From Amphiura filiformis (Eukaryota; Echinodermata; Ophiuroidea; Amphilepidida; Amphiuridae): DNA of 64,000 bases. The notes under the pieces were generated by a model. The model had not been told where the DNA came from. It saw nothing but the letters and a program-made list of their open reading frames with translations, and searched no databases. This document shows, one piece after another, positions 45,632 to 56,930 of this stretch. Each line of letters opens with the position of its first letter. Position 1 is the stretch's first letter. The translations under genes were made by a program, and so were the position numbers. The stretch is taken from positions 23,417,262-23,481,261 of the forward strand of contig NC_092642.1 of NCBI RefSeq assembly GCF_039555335.1, in the 5' to 3' direction.

Positions 45632-46271
45632 GTTTGATTCTCAGGGGGGATATGGGAGTTTGGGGCAGGCATTTTTTCTTTCGGCAGATTTTTTTTACAG
45701 AGTTGGGCGAGGTATTTCTTTGTATTTCACTAGTGGGCGTTTTTAATTTTCATTTCACTAGTGGGCAAATGTTGTTTAAAAAACAACAACTCGCAAACCA
45801 CACCATGGAAATGTAAATGGTGTGCCCTGTAAACTATTCTTTATTTTTGTACTATTTGTACTATGTTCCGTCAAATCGGACCACTTTTACGGGTTTTTAC
45901 CCGGGTTTTACCTCTGTATAGAACCACACATTTGACCTTTGACCTTTAAGGTATTAATTCGAGAACGCAACATTGAAGATAGGTCAAAGTATACTGTACA
46001 TTTTTTGAACCCTGTGGAACCCAAAATTTAACATTGAACCCTTTTGCCAGTAACTTGAGAACTTACTATATGCTTACAGTATTTCTCCTTCTACATGAAT
46101 ACTTAGCAATGACTTATTATGACAACTGATCCAAGTAGTACATCGAAGATAGGTTAAACTATTCTTTTTCGGAATCCTTATGATGCGTACATCGTTATGA
46201 TTTTTAACCAGATTTAATAAACTTTAAAATTTGACCCCGGATAATCAGCCATTTTAGTTTTACGCAAATTA
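45632..46271. other. Unassigned stretch
   Basis: About 640 bases with no recognised element. TTTCACTAGTGGGC is repeated at about 45726 and 45756. No coding frame is convincing. Confidence 0.5.
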
Positions 46272-47024
46272 CTCCCTATTGCAGAAAAATACAGCAGTCA
46301 TTTTTTGGATTAAAAAGTATTATCAAGTTCTGCCAAATGAAACATATAGCTCAATCCTAATCATTCATTTAACACTAACTGGCAGGGTCGGATTCACCTT
46401 TTTGGGGGCCCTGGGCCAGGCCAAATTTGGAGGTCCCCACACGCACTGTGAGGAAGGCATGTACACTCGACTCAAGTGCCCAAGTTTTAGATTTTACTAG
46501 GACCGTTGATTAGCACAACAAAATTCAATTTTAACCCAAATTGAAGCTGAATTTTGCTGAATAAGGCCAGTGTGCGCGAAGCTCGAAAATTTTTGAAATT
46601 TGTGTACCCTATTTTGGTCCAAAACATGGTGTTTTCAGCTAAAATGGAAGATGCACACTGCACAGGGCAATTTTGGGGGCCCTGGGCCCGGGCCCATCTG
46701 GCCCTATGGTATATCCAGTCCTGCTAACTGGAGATAAGACAAAAAGTTTACTATTTTACCAATTTCTTGACAAAAGAGCCAAAACATGCAGTTTTGGCAT
46801 GTTTTCTGACAATCAAGTTACAAAAATCTTGCACCAAGCCTAAGCATTCAAAATCTTGAGTTGATGCCGAAATTTTGCTCAAATTTTCACTTTTTTGTAT
46901 TACTTTATTAATGAAACATGTCTTTTCCAAAAACTAGAATGCATAAATTGAAATTAGACTTCGTACAAGTCTTTAGACTTTATTAATCTCAAAAATGAGG
47001 GCTGTATTTTTCCGGAATGGTGAG
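46272..47024. mobile_element. TIR element, relative of 8233-9185, TA target
   Basis: The left end CTCCCTATTGCAGAAAAATA and the inverted right end GGCTGTATTTTTCCGGAATG-GTGAG match the ends of the element at 8233-9185. TA flanks both. The interior differs and contains a hAT-like MITE (46383-46723). Confidence 0.75.
46383..46723. mobile_element. hAT-like MITE, 341 bases, target duplication CTAACTGG
   Basis: An exact CTAACTGG flanks both ends (46375-46382 and 46724-46731). The ends CAGGGTCGGATTCACC and GGTATATCCAGTCCTG are imperfect inverted repeats. Inside both ends are G-rich/C-rich runs (GGGGGCCCTGGGCC). It is nested in the TIR element 46272-47024. Confidence 0.92.
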
Positions 47025-49849
47025 TAGGGCCCTTTACACTGCGGGGATTTTATGGGACTTTGAGGTTTTGTATGGCGTTCTGGTGAACTCGTAGATGTTA
47101 CACATGGGGCAGCTGCCCCCTTGGATATGTCACTGACTGAATCGAACTTTGGACCTCCCCCCTCACGCATTTCCCAACAATTGCCAGACCTTTTCAACTT
47201 GTCCTAGACGTTCGCTTTTCGTATCTCTTTCCTTGTTGGAAAGGTATAACGTTGAGGAGATAGGAACATGTACCGTCATCCGGGACCTACTCTGCCATGT
47301 TTGGCTGAGTAACGGTACATGAACACGGTCTTTTGTGCCTATGTAAATTAGTCATTGTGTAAAGCTGTGTTTATACCCATGGGTTGCTCATCATCAGACT
47401 GAATCCTTGACCGACAGAGGGTGTCAATATAGGCCTACGTGTCGCTTTTGAAAAACAGCGATTTATGCGCATGCTCAGCAGGCAAATACGACGGCGATTT
47501 AGTACACTGATCATGCGTGCGATTCAGATTTCTGCAAAAGCGATTGAGTATAAATGCGTCTTTAGAAATGACTGGCGATTGTGTGTTCTCAAGTGGGTTT
47601 TATCATGTTAATTAGTGACCTGACACACATTTGTATTGGTTCGATCAAGCATTGACTTTTTGTACTGGATCGTTCAAGCATCTCCAACAAATTTTTCAAT
47701 GTAAGTGCCTCTGGCCCTAGTGGAAGTAAAAACGGATACTATGGCCAGAGTTCTAGGGCTAACTTGTCCCGGGAATTTTTGAGATATCGAGCGATGACAA
47801 TTATTTATACATATGAAATCAAACCATTTGCCCGAGATTTATGATAACAGGTTTACATTTGCAATTTACCGTGACCTCTGATTTGATGTTAGACTATACT
47901 CTGCATACGTTTTGACAGTAAAATAAATCTATCGATACACTATAGGCCCAACAATAATAGAATTCTCACCCGCGACAGACTACTGTCTGAAATTATGAGA
48001 TATTATTCACTGATATGACTTACATTGCAAAGAGGTCCGGCAAACCCATATGATAATGCAAATAGACTGCGGAACGAACTCGGTACTCAATAATTAGACA
48101 GCCATGTTTATCTGTGGCCATACGACTTGGAAAAATGGTTCCATCTATGTGTATTCACTCAGTTCCAATAATTGAAACTCCCGGCTCCTCAAACGTTCGA
48201 AATTTGTAGTTACTATACAGCTGGTATTCACTGGACGGCATACCTTAGTGATACTGACATGCATGCCAGTTTTCATGAATTTTTCCCAGTAACAGTTTAT
48301 AGCTGTTTATACATTATAATACATTTTAATACATACCATAATCAATGTGTTTTCGTCCGATACAGGCATGATACGGCTCAATGGGCTGTGATAGTATTCA
48401 ATAGGTAATTGTATAATACTGCAATCCAAAGAACTTTTGTTTGCAAAGATCCTAAATTTGATCCAATGAGATCGATTGTACTTTCTGGCCAACAAAGTAA
48501 CATTCACGCTCATTAGTATTTGTTTATCGCTCGTCGCTATCTACTTGAGTATTAAACAAGCGTAAAGGGAGTGAAGTGGGTTGTTCTCCATATGATTTGA
48601 GGGTAAAACATAGACAACTAGAAGTGCGACCTCTGTCGTCGAACTCGTTTGACATGATTAGAGGGCCAAAACAATTTCAATCAACGGTATCGCACTTTTA
48701 GGGGAGGTAGCGTCAAAATTAAGGGGTCGTTTCGTGATGTATCGCCGATTTCGAGACAGAAAATGCATTTTTCGTGTTGAGGTTGACACCATAGATTATA
48801 TTTTCGTATTTCACCATTTATAAGAACTCGTGCATGTTTCTGAAATTGTGATGTGCTTAAAGTTAAGCCGTTACCCATCTGATGGGTAGCGGACGCCTGC
48901 TTTGGGGTTGCAGGAAGTAAAACGTCCCCCATAATGCATCACAAATCTTAAGTTGATCTAAATCAACCTCATAAAAAATATTTTTGTGATGTCCTTAGTT
49001 TTTGCTTCCAAAACATTTTGTAGGGGGCGCTAATTAATGCTCAAAAAGTCGTTTCACTGGTCTTCTCCACAGCCGAGATGATTCCGCTCACTCAACACAA
49101 ACCGGTGGCGGAGGAGACTACGGTAAAAAAGGGTACGTAAATGCCTGCTGCTGATTCAGTCCTAAATCGCCTGGGAGACTACTAACTGATGGTACGACAA
49201 GCTCCAAATAACAATTTAAAAGCCGGCTGAATGATGAAATGAACCGCGAATAGGAACGAAGAGGAAAGACGTGACTTCTCAGTCCTCTCCCCGCACAGTG
49301 ACATCGCCCGATATCTTCATAGTAGAAATCGCCATGGTAGGTTGAATCCACAGCCACCCATGACCATTTTATTCGGACCTTATGAGATGCATATTATTAG
49401 CGAAGTGACCTGACTAAGGCTACTGACATAGACGGGGTAATTGATTTCTCGCTCTGTGAGCAAGCTTGTATACGACATTGCGGTCAATGGTTATACTCTC
49501 TCCACTTGAGTGAGTGCCGCTATAGCCTGCTATACAAGACCAGCGCAATATAAAATTGAGAGTCTTGGTCAAATTTTGAGTTCAAAGCGCACGGCCAATT
49601 TTCAAAGCGCACGCTAACGACTATAATATCTGTTCAACACGTATTTTCAAGTGTATGAGACCACATCTGGTTTCTTGAGAAAAATTCATTTACGAGAGAT
49701 ATTCATCATTTTCTAACTCAGTATCCGAAGATTTTCGTCTGATATCAAAATCGTGCATAGCAATTCACGTGTATCGATCCCGTGTATTCATTTTAATATC
49801 ACTGCTGCACCAAATAATTATTAGCCAGGCGATGTCGGTGTGCCCCGTA
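47025..49849. other. Unassigned stretch, no gene seen
   Basis: 2.8 kb. AAGGGGTCGTTTCGTGATG near 48721 resembles the end of the TTAA element at 17236, but no mate is seen. The 49030-49360 part is somewhat richer in GC and lacks repeats I know. Its minus-strand open frame at 49118-49357 has no recognised motif. No convincing exon with both splice sites was found. Confidence 0.45.
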
Positions 49850-50577
49850 GTCCTTTTTAACCATTTTAACCATTTTAACCATGTTAATATGATAGTTTTT
49901 AGCGTGTAGTGAAGTATAATTTGTGCTGTAGTGAAGTATAAACTGTGCTGTTCCGTTGGTGCCTGTGTTTCTTCGGTGAAGTGACGTGAAATTGTGTTAT
50001 TTTTTAACCGTGTTGGACAAGTTTACCAGTTGTGTACTCGCCGGGAGTTGCTGCATGTACTACGGGGATCGATGACGACGCCATTTTGGACCTGCATCTC
50101 TACCGTGCTTCATAACAAATACCGCTAAGTCACATAATGTATAACTTAGTCCTCACTTCTTAAATTGTACTTTTTAGCTTAAAACTGCTTGGTGTATGGT
50201 GTGCTCGTCATTATCTGGTCGCATAGCATAGTAACTTTGGATGTTCTCTGTTTGACTTTTAACTTATTTATGATCTGCTGACCAATCATCCGCCATCTTG
50301 AAAGTTAGTCAAGTGTGCCTGCCATTTCTAAATTATTGCATGCTGCCATTGCCATTCTTGCCTGCTTTTAACAACCTCTGCAGCTTCCTCCAGTAGAGTA
50401 GTGCACTATTTCATCCTCTGCATCTCACCATTTGGTAGAAGTATTGCGTGCAGTAGACTTAGTTCCATACCTGCTGTGTGGGCCGGGCGTGGCACTTCAT
50501 CCCCGACCCCGGGTCTGCTGTGTGTATTATTAGCTTTGTGTGTTTCCATCTCCACTCTCTGCCTTCAAAGTACTGCT

Positions 50578-50962
50578 CCCGGGGGGGCACATCAAACAAA
50601 TTTGGTGGGTATGCTCCCCGGAATTTTGAGGTGGTGGGTCTTTGGGAGCTGATGGCGTACCGGTAAAGGGTCTTTCGGAGCTGCGAACCGGGCTGTGAAC
50701 AAGTAAAATGGGGTCTTTTGGAGCTGCGAAAAGTCAAAATCAAGGGTTTTTCTTGGCTTTTTGGTTGAAAATCGCCTGAAAAAACAAGCAATATGAGGAA
50801 TGAGCAACTTTTGGGTCTTTTAAAGCTGAAATTATCAAAATCAAGGGTCTTTCGGAGCTGTATTTTGGTCAAATATAGGGGGTCTTTCGGAGCTGCGAAA
50901 CCCCAAAGGGGATCATTCCGGGGAGCATATCCGTATGGTCATTTGTGTTGAGTGCCCCCGGG
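50578..50962. mobile_element. G-rich hAT-like MITE, copy 2, in the LINE leader
   Basis: An exact 8-base duplication GTACTGCT lies at 50570-50577 and 50963-50970. The ends CCCGGGGGGGCAC and GTGCCCCCGGG are inverted with two extra G on the left. The interior repeats GGGTCTTTCGGAGCTG. It is the same family as 15759-16081 in reverse orientation. It post-dates the LINE it sits in. Confidence 0.93.
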
Positions 50963-51039
50963 GTACTGCTATGATGAAGGTTATAGAAAATGCAGAAGCT
51001 GATAAGCAGCCTGTCTGCCGTACCCGAGTCAGAGGGTTA

Positions 51040-52030
51040 TTAAGCCAAAAATTGACAATGATTATAATTATGACTACCAAGCCCAAAATGGTGACGGAAG
51101 CTCCACTAAAGCTGCCCGCCCGTATGACCTTAATAAGGTGAAATCTCTTCAGAAAAAACAAGAGGCCTGTAGCCGCAGTATTTTTACAAGCCAAGAAAGA
51201 GCGAATGGACAATTAAGACTTACTCTTAGTACTGCTGCGTATAAAGTTTTTCGTGCTACGGTTGCTAAACTAAACCAAATACCAATCCTGTGACGTGTGA
51301 AGAAGATACTGTGAGTAAATCTCCCAGAAACGACAGAAACCGTAACAGTTGCATGGTAAGCAGCGAGTGTAATCAACCCGTGTCCCGAAGCGGAAACATA
51401 TAAGGTAAAAGAAACTGTTAAATCTAAATTTGAGCTTGTCGCTGCTGAAAGTGATAACCACGATGTGGACATTGAAGGTAAGAAGAACAGTCCTGAACAC
51501 ACTGGTGCAAGTATGTCACCACTGCTGATTACGAGATCCCCGACTGAGGATATGCCACAAGTAACACTGCCTAATGAGAGTAAACATGAAAAGACTGCTG
51601 CTGTAAAACACTGTGCCTTAATATCTAGAAAGAAGAATGATGTGCTCCATCTGGAACAGCCACCTAGGAAAACTGAGGATAACAACACCCAACAGCTGGT
51701 GGAAAATAATAGTACCCAAAACTCAACACAGCTTGTGACTATGTGTGGCAAGTTATCTCCGCAAGTAAGTGTTACACCCGAGCCACCTCCATGTATGCCA
51801 AAGCATGCTGGGAAGTCCACTGAACCGCGTAGTCCACTGAACCGCATTGGGATAGCAAGCCCCACCCAGTTGCTCAGCAAGTTATCTCCGCAAGTAAGTG
51901 TTACACCCGCATGTATACCAAAGCATGCTGGAAGTCCACTGAACCGCCTAGGGATAGCAAACCCCACCCAGTTGCTCAGCCTGGCTCTAATATGTCCACT
52001 GCAAAGACGAATATTCCTGAAATCAGACTG
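51040..52030 (+). pseudogene. LINE ORF1, N-terminal remnants
   Basis: Readable pieces are DYNYDYQAQNGDGSSTKAAR then RPYDLNKVKSLQKKQE (about 51060-51260), ETVKSKFELVAAESDN (about 51411-51460), and a continuous stretch from 51465 to 52046 beginning MDIEGKKNSPEHTG. The last piece is Ser/Thr/Pro-rich and contains a direct duplication of about 132 bases (KLSPQVSVTP ... SPLNRIGIA at about 51750-51880, repeated to 51980). Frame changes near 51290 and 51390 separate the pieces. No conserved domain is recognised; it is assigned to ORF1 by position ahead of the coiled coil and ORF2. Confidence 0.5.
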
Positions 52031-52993
52031 CCTACCAATTCCTTAACTAACAGAGCCCAATTACAGGTGAGACTCCCTATTGAGACACAAAGAGATGTGG
52101 TTAATCATCACCCGGTAAGGCCACCTGTATGTAATGACTCTGCCAATGGAAAGGTCAACCATGATCGTCTGTCTATTGAATCTCATCAGGGTGGAAGTAC
52201 CTTTCAAAAGAGCCAATCATCCAATGCACAGAAAAAGCAAGTGATCAAAGACACTAGTAAATCCATTATCGCTCCTAAAGATCAAGCGATTAAAGACAAA
52301 GAAAGGCAATTGAAAATGTGGGAGAAAAATCTCACCAGCAGGGAAGCGGAAGTTGCTTTGAAAGGCAATCAGGCTACTTCTGCAAAAGCGCACATGTCAA
52401 GGCTTGAAGAACAAGTCACAAGGCTTGAGGTTGAGAATAAGACACTTAAATCGTATGTCAGTCCATCTGGCCCCCAGTCTCACCAATTTGTTGAACAAAA
52501 CTGTGTGAGCAACAAAGTGCATACAATTAGGACTGGGAACAACACTCAGAGTATCACTGATCATGCATTGCATAGTAATTCTTTGCAACAAAGGTTGAGT
52601 GATGTGGAACATCGTGTCACCAATAATAAAGTGTCTCTACTGGAGATGAAGGTTGAACAACTCATTCAAGAGAAGCAACTTAGTCATTGTAACCCTTCCA
52701 ATCCACAAAGCCAGCAGCTACCCAGCCTTCACCAACCAGCGGCGATGCAACCTCCGTGCCAGCATCAGCACCAGCCAACCTCGGTACAAGCTCAGCGCAG
52801 AGACATGTGGGCAATGACACCTATAAATCATCACATGTGTGGTCAAGGGCCTACACTGAATTTCATGGGACCTTTCCAGGCTTCCCAATCCCCATGGTTG
52901 CCAAATTGTGCCCAACCTATGTTTCCTATCTCTCCGTTGCACTTGGTTCAACAACATTATTGCTGCTCAAGCTCTGCAATGTATGCAGTATAA
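51911..52993 (+). pseudogene. LINE ORF1, coiled-coil part
   Basis: An open stretch of 360 codons. Residues about 1-120 are polar and low complexity. Residues about 125-185 (KDKERQLKMWEKNL, EAEVALKG, MSRLEEQVTRLEVENKTLKS) form a strong heptad-pattern coiled coil. Residues about 220-255 (LQQRLSDVEHRVTNNK, LLEMKVEQLIQEK) form a second. Then comes a Gln/His/Pro-rich part (QPAAMQPPCQHQHQP). Coiled coils that drive trimerisation are typical of LINE ORF1 proteins. It runs out of frame near 52980 and continues in another frame. Confidence 0.6.
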
Positions 52994-53846
52994 GAATAGG
53001 TTACCCAAGAGGAACCAAGGTCAGTTAAGAATGTATGAGATGTTTAAACCTGACTATAACCAGCGCGGTGTTATGCCTACTGTCCGGACACAGCAGTACA
53101 GTAACGCATACCGTAATACTCATCAGAATCACCCTGACATATCACAAGTCTATGTGAGAAACTCGGTGAAAGAGCAAGTGAATTTTCGCCAAAATTTCAG
53201 TAAAGCTGCAACAGACACGGGTGCAGAAACAGTATACCAGAACCCTGCTGCAAGTGTGACTGTGAACACTAGCAAGACTGTTGACAAGGATGCGACTGCT
53301 TTGACTCTTCAGCACCTTGAAACCAGCATGAGGAAAAAAGGTGGGTCTGTAGTGGTTGATAAGGCCATCTTTGCTGAAGAGAAAAGATGTGCTGCCCCTG
53401 TAAGTGATATTGTGTCTGATGTGCATGCAAAAATTGACCCCAACTCAAACACTGGTGTAACTGATAACAAAAAACTTTGTGTTGGTGCCAAAAACTCCAT
53501 CAATGAAAGCCAGAATTTTGTGGAAGTCGATGTGATGCAAAGAGGTGAGTCTGCAACAATAAGTAGCAACGCGACTACCGACGTAGTGGAAACTATGGCT
53601 GCTAGCTGTGATGCCGCTGATCCTACTTGGCAGTGTACATGCTGTGAAACTAATATGACAAAAGTATTTAAGAAAATCGACAGTGATGTAATTGCCAAAC
53701 ATGACAAAGACGACCTGCCTCGCACCTGCAGTCCAGCTACCATGAGGTATAAAGGTGTGTATAATACTGAGAGCAGTGTGGTAATAACTGATAATATTAA
53801 AATCAAACCGCCGCGCCGCCAAGCTACAGTGAAGCCACCGCAATGA
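52940..53846 (+). pseudogene. LINE ORF1, continuation after a frameshift
   Basis: Continues the previous piece from about 52960 with LQCMQYKNRLPKRNQGQLRM and then a polar stretch of about 270 residues. It ends with a Cys-bearing segment WQCTCCETNMTKVFKKIDSD and TYPICAL-free basic tail IKIKPPRRQATVKPPQ, then a stop. The CxCC cluster is too small to call a zinc knuckle. The stop at 53844-53846 lies immediately before the repeat array, so it may be a mutation that cut off the repeat-coding part of the protein. Confidence 0.55.
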
Positions 53847-53856
53847 ATTTATGTGC

Positions 53857-56730
53857 GTTTAAAGCTGTGCCTCCAGCCAATGTTAAAAGAATTTACCTGC
53901 CAACCACAGTAAAGCTGCCGTGACCAACCAGGATGAGTATAGGACTAATAACACCGGTGCGCCTGGCGTTGATGTTGTCTACAAGCTGCCTACAAGCTAC
54001 AGTGATGTCAACATGTTGAGTCAAGGTGTGAGTAAGACTGGGAGAAAAGCCGTGCCTCTAGACAATGTTAAAACCAATCTGCCTTCAAACCACAGTGAAG
54101 CTGCCATGATCAATCAAGATGAGTTTAAGACTATATACACTGATGCATCTGGCGGTGACGTCATCAAGCTGCCTATAAGCTACAGTGATCAAGTCACCGT
54201 GTTGAATCAAGGTATGAGTAAGACTGTGAAAAAGATGTGCCTACAGACAATGTTAAAACCAATTTACCTTCAAACCACAGTGAAGCTGCCACGACCAATC
54301 AAGATGATTTTATGACTAACAACACTGATGCGCTTGGCGTTGATGTCCACAAGCTGTCCGCAAGCTACAGTGAAGTCACCGTGTTGAATCAAGGTGTGAG
54401 TAAGACCGCGAGAAAAGCTGTGCCTCCAGACAATATTAAAACCGGTTTACTTTCTAACCACAGTGAAGCTGCCACGACCAATCAAGATGAGTTTAAGACT
54501 AACAACACTGCATCTGGCGTTGACGTCATCAAGCTGCCTACAAGCTACAGTGATCAGGTTACCGTGTTGAATCAAGGTGTGAGTAAGACTGTAAAAAAAG
54601 CCACGACCAATCAAGATGAGTTTAAGACTAACAACACTGTTGCATCTGGCGTTGACGTCATCAAGCTGCCTACAAGCTACAGTGATCAAGTCACCGTGTT
54701 GAATCAAGGTATGAGTAAGACTGTGAAAAAAGCCGTGCCTCCAGACAATGTTAAAACCAATTTGCCTTCAAACCAGAGTGAAGCTGCCACGACTAATCAA
54801 GATGAGTTTAAGACTAACAACACTGATGCTTCTGGCGTTGACATCATCAAGCTGCCTACAAGCTACAGTGATCAAGTCACCGTATTGAATCAAGGTGTGA
54901 GTAAGACTGTGAAAAAGCCATGCCTCCAGACAATGTTAAAACCAATTTCCCTTCAAACCACAGTGAAGCTACCACGACCAATCAAGATGAGTTTAAGACT
55001 AACAGCACTGCATCTGGCGTTGACATCATCAAGCTGCCTACAAGCTACAGTGATCAAGTCACCGTGTTGAATCAAGGTATGAGTAAGACTGTGAAAAAAG
55101 CCGTGCCTCCAGACAATGTTAAAACCAATTTGCCTTCAAACCAGAGTGAAGCTGCCACGACTAATCAAGATGAGTTTAAGACTAACAACACTGATGCTTC
55201 TGGCGTTGACATCATCAAGCTGCCTACAAGCTACAGTGATCAAGTCACCGTATTGAATCAAGGTGTGAGTAAGACTGTGAAAAAAGCCATGCCTCCAGAC
55301 AATGTTAAAACCAATTTCCCTTCAAACCACAGTGAAGCTACCACGACCAATCAAGATGAGTTTAAGACTAACAACACTGCATCTGGCGTTGACATCATCA
55401 AGCTGCCTACAAGCTACAGTGATCAAGTCACCGTGTTGAATCAAGGTATGAGTAAGACTGTGAAAAAGCCGTGCCCCCAGACAATGTTAAAACCAATTTG
55501 TCTTCAAACCACAGTGAAGCTGCCACGACCAATCAAGATGAGTTTAAGACTAACAACACTGTTGCATCTGGCGTTGACGTCATCAAGATGCCTACAATCT
55601 ACAGTGATCAAGTCACCGTATTGAATCAAGGTGTGAGTAAGACTGTGAAAAAGCCGTGCCTCCAGACAATGTTAAAACCAGTTTCCTTCAAACCACAGTG
55701 AAGCTACCACGACCAATCAAGATGAGTTTAAGACTAACAACACTGATGCTTCTGGCGTTGACATCATCAAGGTGCCTACAAGCTACAGTGATCAAGTCAC
55801 CGTATTGAATCAAGGTGTGAGTAAGACCGCGAGAAAAGCCGTGCCTCCAGACAATGTTAAAACCGGTTTCCCTTCAAACCACAGTGAAGCTACCACGACC
55901 AATCAAGATGAGTTTAAGACTAACAACACTGCATCTGGCGTTGATGTCATCAAGCTGCCTACAAGCTACAGTGATCAGGTCACCGTGTTGAATCAAGGTG
56001 TGAGTAAGACTGTGAAAAAAGCCACGACCAATCAAGATGAGTTTAAGACTAACAACACTGTTGCATCTGGCGTTGACGTCATCAAGCTGCCTACAAGCTA
56101 CAGTGATCAAGTCACCGTATTGAATCAAGGTGTGAGTAAGACTGTGAAAAAAAGCCGTGCCTCCAGACAATGTTAAAACCAGTTTGCCTTCAAACCACAG
56201 TGAAGCTACCACGACCAATCAAGATGAGTTTAAGACTAACAACACTGTTGCATCTGGCGTTGACGTCATCAAGCTGCCTACAAGCTACAGTGATCAGGTC
56301 ACCGTGTTGAATCAAGGTGTGAGTAAGACTGTGAAAAAAGCCGTGCCTCCAGACAATGTTAAAACCAGTTTCCCTTCAAACCACAGTGAAGCTACCACGA
56401 CCAATCAAGATGAGTTTAAGACTAACAACACTGCATCTGGCGTTGACGTCATCAAGCTGCCTACAAGCTACAGTGATCAGGTCACCGTGTTGAATCAAGG
56501 TGTGAGTAATCAAGTTGAGTTTAAAATTAGCAACATTGACGCGCCTGGCATTGATGTCAACAACCTGTCTGCAAGCTACAGTGAAGTCACCGTGCTGAAT
56601 CAAGGTGTGAGTAAGACTGTGAGAAAAGATGTACCTCCAGACAATATTAAAACTGATTTGCCCTCCAACCACAGTGAAGCTGCCACAGCAGATCAAGATG
56701 AGTTTAAGACTAACAACACTGATGCATCTG
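53857..56730 (+). repeat. Coding tandem array, about 17 units of about 184 bases
   Basis: Each unit codes for a close variant of PPDNVKTNLPSNHSEAATTN, then QDEFKTNNTDASGVDVIKLP, then TSYSDQVTVLNQGVSKTVKK. Units start with the CAAGATGAG word at about 53926, 54109, 54293, 54478, 54604, 54793, 54978, 55166, 55345, 55534, 55718, 55902, 56031, 56216, 56401, 56510 and 56695. Most are 183-189 bases. Two (54478-54604 and 55902-56031) are only about 126-129 bases and lack the PPDNVK...NHSEA part. Outer units are more diverged than central ones, as in unequal-exchange arrays. Base changes keep the reading frame, but several one-base changes in an A run shift it. Confidence 0.95.
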
Positions 56731-56930
56731 ACATTGCACCTGATATAGCTCTTGATATTTCTGAAGACGATAGCTTCTATGATGGAGTAGTATCACCAGC
56801 AAAGGCAACAAAACTAAATACACGTCCAGACCACCATCATTTTTTATGGATGACAAGCCTCTGCAAGGACCGTTGGAAAGAACAAGGGGCGCGACCCAAG
56901 TTGGACCGCATATCAGAATTGCAACAATAA
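56157..56930 (+). CDS. LINE ORF1 C-terminal frame (last repeats plus acidic tail)
   Basis: An uninterrupted frame covering the last four repeat units, then a unique acidic tail DIAPDIALDISEDDSFYDGV and a basic end DRWKEQGARPKLDRISELQQ, stop at 56928-56930. Its last 85 bases overlap the start of ORF2 in a different frame, a layout known for several LINE clades. Whether translation of ORF2 depends on this overlap cannot be judged here. The frame is the undamaged C-terminus of the repeat-bearing protein and not a separate gene. Confidence 0.55.
   Translation: MPPDNVKTSLPSNHSEATTTNQDEFKTNNTVASGVDVIKLPTSYSDQVTVLNQGVSKTVKKAVPPDNVKTSFPSNHSEATTTNQDEFKTNNTASGVDVIKLPTSYSDQVTVLNQGVSNQVEFKISNIDAPGIDVNNLSASYSEVTVLNQGVSKTVRKDVPPDNIKTDLPSNHSEAATADQDEFKTNNTDASDIAPDIALDISEDDSFYDGVVSPAKATKLNTRPDHHHFLWMTSLCKDRWKEQGARPKLDRISELQQ

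Noticed and set aside
51149-51967. A 272-codon open frame on the minus strand
   Set aside because: It is the antisense of the LINE ORF1 region, has no recognisable motif, and its openness follows from the base composition of the sense-strand coding repeats.
53309-53843. Two long minus-strand open frames
   Set aside because: Antisense shadows of the ORF1 reading frame, without motifs.
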